22,699 bases of DNA from CAZMMV01 sp964637035 (GCA_964637035.1 CAZWTU010000020.1:1-22699), one strand, 5' to 3'. Positions 6,592-14,626 are shown, counted from the stretch's first letter. Program-made: numbers and translations. Notes: generated from the letters alone by a model not told the origin.

Positions 6592-7950
6592 ATGAATAGA
6601 GATATTAATTTAAAAGAAGGAAATATTACATCTGTACTGACAAAGTTAGCCCTACCCATTATGGGGACATCTTTTATACAGATGCTATATAGTTTAACAG
6701 ATATGATGTGGCTGGGTAGGCTTAGTACCAATGCAGTTGCGGGAGCTGGGGCAGTCGGGTTCTTTATGTGGCTTGGTATGAGTTTAGTACTCATTTCCCA
6801 AATAGGAGTAAGCGTAGGGGTTTCCCAGGCACATGGGAGAGACAATATAGATGATGCCAGAGAATATATATCTAATGGAATAAAATTAAATATATTAATA
6901 GGGCTTATTTATTCTGTTTTTTTACTAATATTTAGAAAGCAGGTAATAGGTTTTTTTAATTTAGACAATATTGAGGCCGTAACAATGGGAATAGAGTATC
7001 TAATAATCATAGCATTCGGAATTCTATTTCACTTTATAAATCCTGTGTTTTCAGCTATATTTAATGCCTCAGGAAATAGTGTTACACCTTTTAAAGCTAC
7101 TGCCATAGGATTAGTTGTAAATATTATATTAGACCCATTACTTATATTTGGTATAGGTCCCTTCCCTGCCCTTGGAATAAAAGGGGCAGCTTTTGCAACA
7201 GTAATAGCACAAATAATAGTAACTTTAATATTTATAGTAGTTACAAGAAATAATAATTTACTTTTTTCAAATTTAAATATGTTTAGTTTAGGAAAAAAGG
7301 ACTATATAATAAAGATAATGAAATTAGGAATACCAGCCTCACTTCAATCTGCAGCCCATGCTATTATATCTATGATACTAACTAGAATACTAGCTCAATG
7401 GGGAGCAACAGCTGTGGCTGTACAGTCTATAGGCTCACAAGTGGAGTCGATATCATGGATGACAGCGGAGGGTTTCTCCCAGGCTATAGCAGCTTTTACA
7501 GGACAAAACTATGGTGCCGGCAACTATGAAAGAGTAGAAAAGGGATATTATAAAGGCCTTCAAATAGTAGGTTCCATAGGTATGTTTGCAACATTTTTAC
7601 TTATATTTGGTGGTGAATTTATATTTAGGTTATTTACACCAGAAGATGCTTTGGCTATAGAACAGGGTGCATTATATTTAAGAATATTAGGATTTTCTCA
7701 ATTTTTTATGACTGTAGAGATTGCGTCAGCCGGTGCTTTTAATGGCTTAGGTAAAACCCATATTCCAGCAACAACAGGTATTGCTTTAAATTTTCTAAGA
7801 ATTCCTATGGCTGTATTATTGTCAAATACAATCTTAGGTATGTCAGGAGTATGGTGGAGCATAAGTATAAGCAGTATATTGAAGGGAATAGTATTCGCCA
7901 GTTTAATTATATATACATTTAAAAAAGGGTCATATAAAAACATAGGTTAA
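6592..7950 (+). CDS. MATE family multidrug/Na+ efflux transporter
   Basis: This is a 452-residue polytopic membrane protein with about twelve hydrophobic segments in two similar halves, the size and pattern of MATE exporters (NorM/DinF group). These use a sodium or proton gradient to expel cationic drugs or metabolites. Visible hallmarks include the opening KLALPIMGTSFIQMLYSLTD with MMWLG, the first-half motif FNASGNSVTPFKATAIGLV, the second-half start KLGIPASLQSAAHA, and AFTGQNYGAGNYERV with FNGLGKTHIPA near the end. ATG 6592 has the site ATAGGAGA. It is monocistronic, lying between a terminator and a convergent minus-strand gene. Nothing suggests truncation. The substrate is not predictable. 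Confidence 0.95.
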   Translation: MNRDINLKEGNITSVLTKLALPIMGTSFIQMLYSLTDMMWLGRLSTNAVAGAGAVGFFMWLGMSLVLISQIGVSVGVSQAHGRDNIDDAREYISNGIKLNILIGLIYSVFLLIFRKQVIGFFNLDNIEAVTMGIEYLIIIAFGILFHFINPVFSAIFNASGNSVTPFKATAIGLVVNIILDPLLIFGIGPFPALGIKGAAFATVIAQIIVTLIFIVVTRNNNLLFSNLNMFSLGKKDYIIKIMKLGIPASLQSAAHAIISMILTRILAQWGATAVAVQSIGSQVESISWMTAEGFSQAIAAFTGQNYGAGNYERVEKGYYKGLQIVGSIGMFATFLLIFGGEFIFRLFTPEDALAIEQGALYLRILGFSQFFMTVEIASAGAFNGLGKTHIPATTGIALNFLRIPMAVLLSNTILGMSGVWWSISISSILKGIVFASLIIYTFKKGSYKNIG

Positions 7951-7960
7951 AATTAAAATA

Positions 7961-8021
7961 AACTTAAAGCAAGTATGAATTTAAATGTTTTGCTAGGATG
8001 TATACTTGCTTATTTAAGTTT
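7961..8021. terminator. Possible bidirectional terminator between MATE and DUF1667 genes
   Basis: AACTTAAAGCAAGTAT (7961-7976) can pair with ATACTTGC and the following TTATTTAAGTT (8002-8020), about 16 bp with a three-base bulge and a loop of about 25 nt. It lies between convergent genes and overlaps the last codons of the minus-strand one. T runs on either side are weak. Confidence 0.45.
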
Positions 8022-8384
8022 ATTAACTTTTCTAGCTGCGATAAGATCTATTCCAGTATTTAGTATATTTTTTATTATGATATCCCCCTTTACAACTGGG
8101 GCAGAGACTTTAGTTTCTTTGATTATCTCCATAGTTTTATCTGCTAAATGTGAGGGTATGACTCCATTTGTCTTTACTGGAAGTCGGCTCATAGGTCCGT
8201 TTTCAAGTAGGACCCTTGAGGTTAAGACCCTGGAAGGCTCTAAGACTTCTTTTAAAGCATATTCTTTACCACGATTACATTTATTCCCTTCTACTATATA
8301 TGTGGAAGTATTAGTTTTATCTTTACTTACTATTAATTCACAGCCTATAGGACAGACTTTACATTGGATATTTATATTTTTCAT
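8010..8384 (-). CDS. DUF1667 family cysteine-rich protein
   Basis: This small protein of 124 residues begins with a cysteine cluster, C8-x2-C11-x3-C15, with a fourth cysteine at C36 (CNRG), then PSRVLTSRV and RLPVKTNGVIP. This matches DUF1667. In clostridia and related bacteria such proteins usually sit with FAD-dependent dehydrogenases of the GlpA type and probably carry a metal or Fe-S centre. The start is the second possible ATG (8382-8384), which has GGAGG five bases upstream; the ATG four codons earlier lacks such a site. Here it stands alone, convergent with the MATE gene and divergent from the cyclophilin gene, without the expected dehydrogenase. Its role is unknown. Confidence 0.85.
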   Translation of the reverse strand: MKNINIQCKVCPIGCELIVSKDKTNTSTYIVEGNKCNRGKEYALKEVLEPSRVLTSRVLLENGPMSRLPVKTNGVIPSHLADKTMEIIKETKVSAPVVKGDIIIKNILNTGIDLIAARKVNKLK

Positions 8385-8413
8385 AAAAACCTCCATATTT
8401 AATATATAAATTA

Positions 8414-8422
8414 ATTATAACA
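8414..8422 (-). promoter_or_regulatory. Extended -10 promoter of the DUF1667 gene
   Basis: On the minus strand the sequence reads TGTTATAAT, an extended -10 (TGn-TATAAT). No good -35 is present. It would give a leader of roughly 20 nt before ATG 8384. Confidence 0.4.
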
Positions 8423-8468
8423 TATATTTCGCAATGGAAATACTATTGTATAAAGAAATAACAAGATA

Positions 8469-8477
8469 TGATATAAT
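8469..8477 (+). promoter_or_regulatory. Extended -10 promoter of the cyclophilin gene
   Basis: TGATATAAT is a full extended -10 (TATAAT at 8472-8477). The nearest -35-like element, TTGTAT at 8446, is 20 bp away, so recognition would rest on the extended -10. The leader to 8570 is about 85 nt. Confidence 0.5.
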
Positions 8478-8569
8478 GGTGTTGTAGATCATATATTTGG
8501 GTATTAATAATAGAAGATAAAGAAAACTATAAAAACAAAACTATATCAAGAAGAGAAAGAGGAGATTAT

Positions 8570-9178
8570 ATGAGTTTAGATCAATTGCAAAAGCCAAATG
8601 AAGGAGAAGAAATAGCAGTTATAGTCACAAATCACGGTGAAATATGTGTTAGGCTTTTTGAAAATGCGGCACCAAAGGCTGTGGAGAACTTTAAGACCCA
8701 TGCTAAGGATGGATACTATGATGGGGTTATATTCCATAGGGTGATGAATGAGTTTATGATACAAGGTGGAGATCCTGATGGTACAGGTAGAGGTGGAGAA
8801 AGTATTTGGGGCAAGGCTTTTGAAGATGAATTTGACCCATATTATCATAACTTAAGGGGAGCATTATCTATGGCTAACGCTGGACCAAATACTAATGGGA
8901 GTCAATTTTTTATAGTTCATAATACGGAGGTACCAAATCATTTAATGGAAGAAATCACAAAGGCAGGGGAAGAAGGAGGTTTTTCCTCAGAAGTGATAGA
9001 AGCATATAAAAAACTAGGAGGTACTCCTTGGTTAGATTTCAAACACACAGTATTTGGTCAAGTTTTTAAAGGAATGGAAGTAGTAGATCAGATTGCCTTT
9101 TCAAATGTAGATAGGAATGATAGACCTGTAAAACCAGTTATAATGCAAAGGGTAGAAATAATAGAATATACAGTTTAA
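8570..9178 (+). CDS. Cyclophilin-type peptidyl-prolyl cis-trans isomerase
   Basis: This is a 202-residue cytoplasmic cyclophilin that catalyses proline isomerisation during protein folding; no signal peptide is present. Family motifs are plain: AAPKAVENF, then FHRVMNEFMIQGGDP with the catalytic Arg57 in FHR, then SMANAGPNTNGSQFFI and FGQVFKGMEVVD. The order and spacing fit bacterial PpiB. An insertion of about 30 residues (LMEEITKAGEEGG to LGGTPWLD) before the KHTVFG strand makes it longer than the usual 145-170 residues; similar insertions occur in clostridial homologues. ATG 8570 has AGAGGAGA upstream. It is monocistronic, ending in a strong hairpin. Confidence 0.95.
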   Translation: MSLDQLQKPNEGEEIAVIVTNHGEICVRLFENAAPKAVENFKTHAKDGYYDGVIFHRVMNEFMIQGGDPDGTGRGGESIWGKAFEDEFDPYYHNLRGALSMANAGPNTNGSQFFIVHNTEVPNHLMEEITKAGEEGGFSSEVIEAYKKLGGTPWLDFKHTVFGQVFKGMEVVDQIAFSNVDRNDRPVKPVIMQRVEIIEYTV

Positions 9179-9182
9179 AACA

Positions 9183-9227
9183 AACAAGTTTCTTTTTGGT
9201 TTAGATACCAAGGAAGAAACTTGTTTT
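9183..9227 (+). terminator. Intrinsic terminator after the cyclophilin gene
   Basis: AAACAAGTTTCTT (9183-9195) pairs with AAGAAACTTGTTT (9214-9226), extended inward by TTGGT and ACCAA, and is followed by TTTT. It separates the cyclophilin gene from the convergent surface-protein gene. Confidence 0.85.
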
Positions 9228-9295
9228 ATATTTACCATATTAAAGAATATCTTAGTTAAGTCTATTTTGCTATTTTTTAACTTATTTTCTTAAAT

Positions 9296-9877
9296 TTATA
9301 CGCTTGATTGTACTTTAGATTTTTTCCTTTTGACTCCAAAAATAATCAGTATAAATATTATAATAATTAATATTACTATAAATATTAGAAAGTCGTATTC
9401 AAGATAAGAAAATGGACTTTCTGTTATAGAAAATGTTACATTTTCGCCATTAGCCTCAAAAACTAAATATTTACCATCCATATGGCTGTCTGTTTTACGC
9501 CACTGCCCGTCTGCTAAAATATACACTTCTAAGTTCTTTGCATTATTTAATGGAAGATACCGAATGTTATGCCGGGAGTTGCCATCTTCAGGGATATTTA
9601 TATTCCATTGTTCAAGTAGGATTGCCCCCTCTTCTACTAATGGACTTTGACTATCATCTTCTTTTAGTAATAAAAAATCCTGATCTACAAATAATCCTTC
9701 TACCAAAATTATAGGCAAAGGACCATTTCTCTTTTCTTTGCTTTCCAGTAGAGTTAAATAAGGGTAATATAGGGCATGGATATCTGCATCAAACTTTAGA
9801 TTTTCACTATCAAAGTTCTCCCATTTGGCATAATGATTTTCTTTAAGTGGAATTTCTGGGAAATCTTCTTCAGAAAT
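9296..9877 (-). CDS. C-terminal part of a GLUG-repeat surface protein
   Basis: The frame is open from the N gap to a TAA at 9296-9298, giving 193 residues. It begins ISEEDFPEIPLKENHYAKW and includes DADIHALYYPYLTLLES and ILVEGLFVDQDFLLL. It ends with one strong transmembrane helix (LIFIVILIIIIFILIIFGV) and a basic tail KRKKSK. This is the C-terminus of a protein anchored in the membrane with its bulk outside. It lies on the same strand and in the same order as the coiled-coil and GLUG pieces beyond the gap, so I take them as one gene. I recognise no enzymatic motif in this portion. Confidence 0.7.
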   Translation of the reverse strand: MSEEDFPEIPLKENHYAKWENFDSENLKFDADIHALYYPYLTLLESKEKRNGPLPIILVEGLFVDQDFLLLKEDDSQSPLVEEGAILLEQWNINIPEDGNSRHNIRYLPLNNAKNLEVYILADGQWRKTDSHMDGKYLVFEANGENVTFSITESPFSYLEYDFLIFIVILIIIIFILIIFGVKRKKSKVQSSV

Positions 9878-9878
9878 C

Positions 9879-9978
9879 NNNNNNNNNNNNNNNNNNNNNN
9901 NNNNNNNNNNNNNNNNNNNNNNNNNNNNNNNNNNNNNNNNNNNNNNNNNNNNNNNNNNNNNNNNNNNNNNNNNNNNNN
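9879..9978. other. Assembly gap (100 N)
   Basis: Exactly 100 N, the conventional length for a scaffold gap of unknown size, lies inside the surface-protein gene. The reading frame across it cannot be inferred. Confidence 0.98.
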
Positions 9979-10877
9979 TCCATCAATATATCTCCCTGGA
10001 CATTTACATTTGTGATAAATTCCGAAAGGGATACTGATACATCATCAATGGATCCAAAGAGATCCTCTTTTGTTTTCTGGTAAAGGTCGTTAGAAGTTGC
10101 AAATTCGAGGCCGCCTTGGTCAGTTAAGAATGTTAAAAGATCACTAAAGCCTTTAAATATATCTGCAATATGAATCATTGATTTATCCATTACATTCATT
10201 GCATCAATCATATAATCAAGAGAATAGCCCATAAATCTACCTGTATCCTCAATGGAAGCAATCACATTTTTAAAATCATTGAAGATATAATCTAGATTAT
10301 TAACGGCTTTTTTAAGGTTTGTATCTGCGGATTCAAGATGTGATTTTAGTTGGCTTGTAACTTTATCTATTTTTATTTCTTCTAAAATTTCACCTGTTTC
10401 ATCATTATATATTAAATCTATCATATGAAATATAATATCTAGGGCACTTTTTAGATCTTCTATAGCTGCTTTAGTGTATTCTATAGGAAGCTCCAAAGAT
10501 TCTGGCATCCCTTTTATTAGGTCACTAATATATTCTGATTCATCCATAGCCCTATTCATATAGTATATGGCACTTTTCATTGTGCTTAGGCCTTTACCCA
10601 TCAATTCTATAGCACCTGCAAGAGTATCAGTCATAGGAATTAATTTATCTAAAGCTTCTACCCCAGTTACACTGATTTTGTTTATCTCTTCTATATCAGT
10701 ATTTATCATAATTTCTGTTTGATCAATTAGTGATTGGGCGTGGATGTTACTATCATCAATATCATCTTGGATGGATAACAAACTTTGAGTTGCAATTTCA
10801 GAAGTAATCTTAGCATCATTTATCATAGTTGTAATGGAAGAATCCAAGGAATTTAGTTCTTTTTGCAATTTTGCACT
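9979..10877 (-). CDS. Coiled-coil middle part of the GLUG-repeat surface protein
   Basis: This is about 299 open codons running into the gap at 9978. The sequence is helical and heptad-like with almost no Pro or Gly (SAKLQKELNSLDSSI, LLSIQDDIDDS, LKSHLESADTNLKKAV), ending QGDILM at the gap. Clostridial GLUG proteins commonly carry such a coiled segment after the GLUG repeats, so it belongs to the same product. The family-like frame starts near SAKLQKEL (10877), upstream of the TTG at 10868. That TTG is not a real start, because the neighbouring GLUG frame overlaps here and ends in a stop at 10853. The 5' limit is therefore a frame-switching junction and not a gene start. Confidence 0.65.
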
Positions 10878-11525
10878 ATGCCAGTATTTAGCCCTGTAAC
10901 CCCACCGATATCAATGGCATCTGTAACAAGTTGTGAAAAATTTATATTATCTATTGTAATATCACTAAGACCTAATTTTTCGTCCTCCACAGTAGTATTT
11001 ACATTAGTTAGGTTAGAACATCGTAAAGCAGTGCCAGCATTGTATCCTATTATGCCCCCCACTTTGCTTTCTCCATAGATTATACCATTACTAGTTGAGT
11101 TGATTACCATACCTGAACTGCCATTCCAACCTACAAGGCCTCCAACTGTATCTTTTCCTTTTACAAAACCTGAAAACCTACAATCTTCTAGGATTCCTTC
11201 GTTATTACCAACAATTCCACCAATGGTGCCTTTTTCACCTATAGGAGTAACAATACCCTGAACAGATAAGTTTTTTATAAGGCCGCCTTTTTGAAGGTAT
11301 CGGAAAAGTCCTTGATTGGACCCTTCTACAGTTATGGACAAACCACGTATGGTGTGACCTTGACCATCAAAAGTACCACTAAATATAGGGATCGGAAGAA
11401 AATCTATGTTTTTCAAATCAATGTCAGCATCTAAAAAAATAGTCATTCCTTGGGACCAGTTATCAATAGAGGAATCTTGTGAAAATTGAACTAGGTCTTG
11501 GGCATTGGATATATATATAGTTTTT
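10853..11525 (-). CDS. GLUG-repeat part of a large secreted surface protein (partial)
   Basis: From the N gap the frame reads TIYISNAQDLVQFSQD and then IFLDADIDLKNIDFLPI, SGTFDGQGHTIRGLSI and several GLUG motifs (GGIVGNNEGILEDC, VGGLVGWNGSSG, VGGIIGYNAGT, IGGVTGLNTGIVQNC). GLUG repeats build extracellular beta-helical stalks in secreted and adhesin-like proteins; a signal peptide before them would be expected and seems to be present just beyond the gap. The frame stops at 10853 in mid-repeat, while the coiled-coil continuation lies in another frame through the same bases. This piece is thus truncated at both ends, by the gap and by a junction. The gene follows an MMPL exporter gene on the same strand. 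Confidence 0.75.
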
Positions 11526-11625
11526 NNNNNNNNNNNNNNNNNNNNNNNNNNNNNNNNNNNNNNNNNNNNNNNNNNNNNNNNNNNNNNNNNNNNNNNNNNN
11601 NNNNNNNNNNNNNNNNNNNNNNNNN
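11526..11625. other. Assembly gap (100 N)
   Basis: A second run of exactly 100 N separates the signal-peptide-like segment from the GLUG repeats. The true distance is unknown. Confidence 0.98.
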
Positions 11626-11685
11626 AAGTCCTGCTGATTGAAATGTAAAAGTCAATATAATTATTACGAATAGTACTGATCGCCA
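11626..11685 (-). CDS. Signal-peptide-like start of the GLUG protein (no start codon)
   Basis: Beside the gap, one frame reads WRSVLFVIIILTFTFQSAGL: a basic residue, a hydrophobic core and small residues, as in a secretion signal. GLUG proteins normally begin this way before an IYIS-NAQDLVQF segment, which is what appears beyond the gap. Upstream, the frame reaches a TGA near 11719-11721 without any ATG or GTG. The real start must therefore have been lost at the junction with the MMPL gene. Confidence 0.5.
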
Positions 11686-12890
11686 GATGGAATAATAAGT
11701 GCAACCATATTGTCACTTCCAAAGTGTTCACTGATTCGATCTTCTGCCATTTGTGTATCACTAACCCTATTTGAACGAATATCATTCATACTAAACAAAA
11801 AAGGACATTTACTAGAAAAGATAAAGGATACTACAAGCAATACAACAAAAATAGGAGGTATAATATACCTTGTTTTAATTGAAAAACGTCCTATTATAGA
11901 GACAGATGGTAAAAAACTTTTATGTTGGGTTTTGTCCATTAGTTTACTAAAGATAACCAGTAGCCCTGGCATTAGAGTAAAGACAGAAAGCATACTAAGC
12001 AAAATTGCCTTAATCATAACTGATGCTAAATCTAAGCCAACTCCAAAATTCATAAAAGCTAAAGCTGCTAGACCAGCCATAGTAGTTAGACTACTAGAAG
12101 AAATCTCTGGAATAGCTTTAGTCAATGCTGCTATTGCAGCATCTCTATCTGACAGATGTTGACGTTCATCAGTGTAACGATGACTAAGAATAATGGCATA
12201 ATCTATGGCTAAAGCTAGTTGAAGTATAACCCCTACGGAATTAGAAATAAAAGAGATTTTTCCTAGCATGAAATTAGTTCCCATATTAAGAAGCGCAGCT
12301 ACACCAAAGGTAATAAGTAAAATAGGAATCTCAATATAAGATTTGGTAGTAAAAGTAAGTACAATTATAACAACAATAGTTGCAAGCACACCTATAATAG
12401 CCATATCCTTTGATAATTGATCTGCCATATTAAAACCTATAGTGGTAGAAATAGAGGAATCATATGGCTCAACTATTTCACGTATATTTTCCATGGCAGT
12501 TAGGCTAGTTTCATCTGTCTCTTCGCCTAGAAAGACTACATTGAAAAGTGCAGAGGAATTTTTATAATGGTCCTCTGTGTTATCATACATTATTGATGCT
12601 ACACCTTCAATTTCTTCTATAGAATGAGCTATCTTCTCACCATGTATGTAGGATATATTTGAAACCATAATATTTGCCATAGCAAAAGTGGTAAACTCTT
12701 CATTCATAATAGTAATCCCCTGTCGAGTTTTACTATCTTTATCTAGGTAATTAACAATATCATTTTCTACATTGACCCAGCTCATGGAAAATAGACTAAA
12801 AATAATTGCAATGGTATAAAACAAAAATAATAAATTACGCCTATCTACAATGATCTTGGCAAATTTATTTAGTAGTGGATTCTTATCCAA
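11664..12890 (-). CDS. RND/MMPL family exporter, truncated after the first half
   Basis: This is the N-terminal half of an RND-superfamily (MMPL) transporter; such proteins export lipids or drugs using the proton gradient. TM1 lies at about 18-36, an extracellular loop at 37-165, and TM2-TM6 at 170-330, including LQLALAIDYAIILSHRYTDE with the membrane Asp typical of the proton relay. TM7 is at about 340-360, followed by the start of the second loop (HFGSDNMVALIIPSGDQYY). There the frame hits TAA at 11664, after 408 residues; full family members have about 700 or more and six further TM segments. The start is TTG (12888-12890) with the site GGAAGGGG. The lost C-terminus coincides with a signal-peptide-like frame and a gap, which suggests mis-assembly or deletion. 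Confidence 0.85.
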   Translation of the reverse strand: MDKNPLLNKFAKIIVDRRNLLFLFYTIAIIFSLFSMSWVNVENDIVNYLDKDSKTRQGITIMNEEFTTFAMANIMVSNISYIHGEKIAHSIEEIEGVASIMYDNTEDHYKNSSALFNVVFLGEETDETSLTAMENIREIVEPYDSSISTTIGFNMADQLSKDMAIIGVLATIVVIIVLTFTTKSYIEIPILLITFGVAALLNMGTNFMLGKISFISNSVGVILQLALAIDYAIILSHRYTDERQHLSDRDAAIAALTKAIPEISSSSLTTMAGLAALAFMNFGVGLDLASVMIKAILLSMLSVFTLMPGLLVIFSKLMDKTQHKSFLPSVSIIGRFSIKTRYIIPPIFVVLLVVSFIFSSKCPFLFSMNDIRSNRVSDTQMAEDRISEHFGSDNMVALIIPSGDQYYS

Positions 12891-12930
12891 TTATAAAGAC
12901 CCCTTCCAATTTAAAGATATCCTTGATGCA

Positions 12931-12959
12931 ATATTATCAGAATGTCTATATATTTACAA
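12931..12959 (-). promoter_or_regulatory. Candidate promoter of the MMPL gene
   Basis: On the minus strand, TTGTAA (12959-12954) and TAATAT (12936-12931) are 17 bp apart, with TGA just before the -10. The -10 is weak (4 of 6). Confidence 0.4.
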
Positions 12960-13004
12960 TAGTTTGTATGTCAGTATTGCATATCAAAGGTATTTATAAA
13001 TAGA

Positions 13005-13045
13005 TAAGCTTCTTACTTGGCATAAGATACAAAGTAAGAAGCTTA
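13005..13045 (-). terminator. Hairpin after the ABC permease gene
   Basis: TAAGCTTCTTACTT (13005-13018) and AAGTAAGAAGCTTA (13032-13045) form a perfect 14-bp stem, just downstream of the permease stop. The bases that follow on the minus strand (TCTATTTAT) are only a weak T tract, so it may work as a terminator or as an mRNA 3' stabiliser. Confidence 0.55.
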
Positions 13046-13053
13046 AAACTTAT

Positions 13054-13860
13054 TTACCATCTAGTAAATTGGTTTTCTAGAATAGATATAATTTTATACA
13101 TTAAGGCAGATATTAAAGTTAAAATAAACACACTCATCATTATAATATCAAACTTAAATACTTGGCCACCGTAAACAATTAAATATCCTATTCCTGCCTT
13201 TGAAACTAAAAACTCCCCTACAATTACTCCTACCCAAGATAATCCTATATTTATTTTTAATGTACTCATTAAAACAGGTATAGAAGAGGGGAGAACTATT
13301 TTTTGTAAAACTTGTAGTTTGGTAGCTTCAAAGGTTTTTAGTAACTTGATCTGATCCTTATCAACAGACTTAAAGCTATCATACATATTCATAATGGTAA
13401 CGATTATGGATATAGAAATTGCTGTAACAATTATACCAGTATATCCTGCCCCTACCCATATAATTATAATAGGTGCTAGTGCAGTTTTTGGAAGACTATT
13501 TAACATAACTAAATAGGGATCTAATACTTTTGCCCAAAAGTCTGACCACCAAAGTCCAATTGCAATAATTATGCCCAATATTGTACCACCTACAAATCCA
13601 ATAATAACTTCAAAGACCGAGATCCCTACATGATGAAATAGATTTCCCTGCTTAATATAAAGCAAAAATAATTTCCATATCTGTGAAGGATAACTAGTTA
13701 AAAAGGTATCTATAAGCTTAAAGTAAGCAAGAAATTCCCATAGGCATAAGCCCAATATAAAAATGCCTATTTGTGTTATAGTTATAGCATTCTTTCTTTT
13801 TTTAGATTTCATTAAATAATTTTCATGTTCTATAGAATTAGTTTTATTAGACATGAACAT
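13054..13860 (-). CDS. ABC importer permease, SsuC/TauC/ThiX type
   Basis: This is an inner-membrane permease of about 268 residues with six predicted helices, in the binding-protein-dependent family that imports nitrate, sulfonates, taurine or pyrimidine precursors of thiamine. The cytoplasmic loop that docks the ATPase is visible as TFEATKLQVLQKIVLPSSIPVLMS, and LNSLPKTALAPIIIIWVGAG is a signature of this subfamily. ATG 13860 or ATG 13854 are both possible behind the GGAAGGAG site; either overlaps the ATPase stop, so the two genes are translationally coupled. It ends at a hairpin and no substrate-binding protein gene follows. The substrate cannot be assigned. Confidence 0.9.
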   Translation of the reverse strand: MFMSNKTNSIEHENYLMKSKKRKNAITITQIGIFILGLCLWEFLAYFKLIDTFLTSYPSQIWKLFLLYIKQGNLFHHVGISVFEVIIGFVGGTILGIIIAIGLWWSDFWAKVLDPYLVMLNSLPKTALAPIIIIWVGAGYTGIIVTAISISIIVTIMNMYDSFKSVDKDQIKLLKTFEATKLQVLQKIVLPSSIPVLMSTLKINIGLSWVGVIVGEFLVSKAGIGYLIVYGGQVFKFDIIMMSVFILTLISALMYKIISILENQFTRW

Positions 13861-14626
13861 CAAGCTCCTTCCATATTTTATTGAAATAATGTCTAAACTC
13901 AGGAGCTTCTCTGCATTTTAAGGGGGTTCTTGTACCTTCAGGGCAAGTTAGTTTAATATCTATGATTTCTTTTATTGTAGCAGGCCTCTTAGAAAGCACA
14001 ATTATCCTGTCTGACAAACTAATGGCCTCTGCAATATCATGGGTTACTAGAAGTGCTGTTTTACCTTCTTTTTTTAGTATAACTCCTATTTCATCAGCTA
14101 TTGCCAGTCTAGTTTGATAATCTAAGGCGGAAAATGGTTCGTCAAGCAATAGCAAACTAGGGGTTAAAAGTAATGTCCTAACAAGGGCCACCCTTTGCCT
14201 CATACCCCCTGATAATTCACTAGGATAAGAAGACATAAATTCACCTAATCCGTATTTTATCAACATTTCTTTTGCATTATTATAATTTACTTCAGTTAAA
14301 TTACCCTGTATTTCCAGTCCTAAAACTACATTTTGCAAAACATTTCTCCATTCTAAAAGTTGATCATTTTGGAACATATATCCAATGCCCTTAGTGGCTT
14401 TAGTTACTTCTATATTATCTATTAATACATGGCCATTACTAGGTCTTATTAGTCCAGCTACTATGGAAAGCAAAGTAGACTTACCACATCCACTAGGTCC
14501 AACAATTCCCACTATTTCTCCCTCAGTAACCCTAAAAGAGATGTTTTTAATAGCTGGTGTTTCTCCGTCTAAACTATGATAAATCATTTCAACATTATTA
14601 AGTTCAACTAAAATTTTATCATCCAT
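13847..14626 (-). CDS. ABC importer ATPase, NitT/TauT type
   Basis: This 259-residue cytoplasmic ATPase powers the permease encoded next to it. Walker A is GPSGCGKST at 43-51, the Q loop lies in GYMFQNDQLLEW, the signature is LSGGMRQRVALVRTLL, and Walker B is LLLLDEPFSALD, followed by VTHDIAEA with the switch His. The Q-loop form and the SALD D-loop are typical of the nitrate/sulfonate/taurine ATPases (SsuB, TauB, ThiZ). The ATG has an excellent GGGAGGTAG site, and the gene begins the minus-strand unit, divergent from tdk. No riboswitch-like structure was seen in its short upstream region. Confidence 0.92.
   Translation of the reverse strand: MDDKILVELNNVEMIYHSLDGETPAIKNISFRVTEGEIVGIVGPSGCGKSTLLSIVAGLIRPSNGHVLIDNIEVTKATKGIGYMFQNDQLLEWRNVLQNVVLGLEIQGNLTEVNYNNAKEMLIKYGLGEFMSSYPSELSGGMRQRVALVRTLLLTPSLLLLDEPFSALDYQTRLAIADEIGVILKKEGKTALLVTHDIAEAISLSDRIIVLSKRPATIKEIIDIKLTCPEGTRTPLKCREAPEFRHYFNKIWKELDVHV

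Noticed and set aside
7975..8409. Plus-strand ORF of 144 codons opposite DUF1667
   Set aside because: The opposite strand carries a clear DUF1667 protein with conserved cysteines and a good ribosome binding site, so this is its shadow.
9833..10083. Plus-strand ORFs running through the 100-N gap
   Set aside because: They consist largely of undefined residues and lie antisense to the surface-protein gene.
11664..11785. Extension of the GLUG frame through the second gap into IWLHLLFHLAIST
   Set aside because: The N run has an arbitrary length, so frame continuity is meaningless; this stretch is antiparallel to nothing known and overlaps the well-supported MMPL frame.
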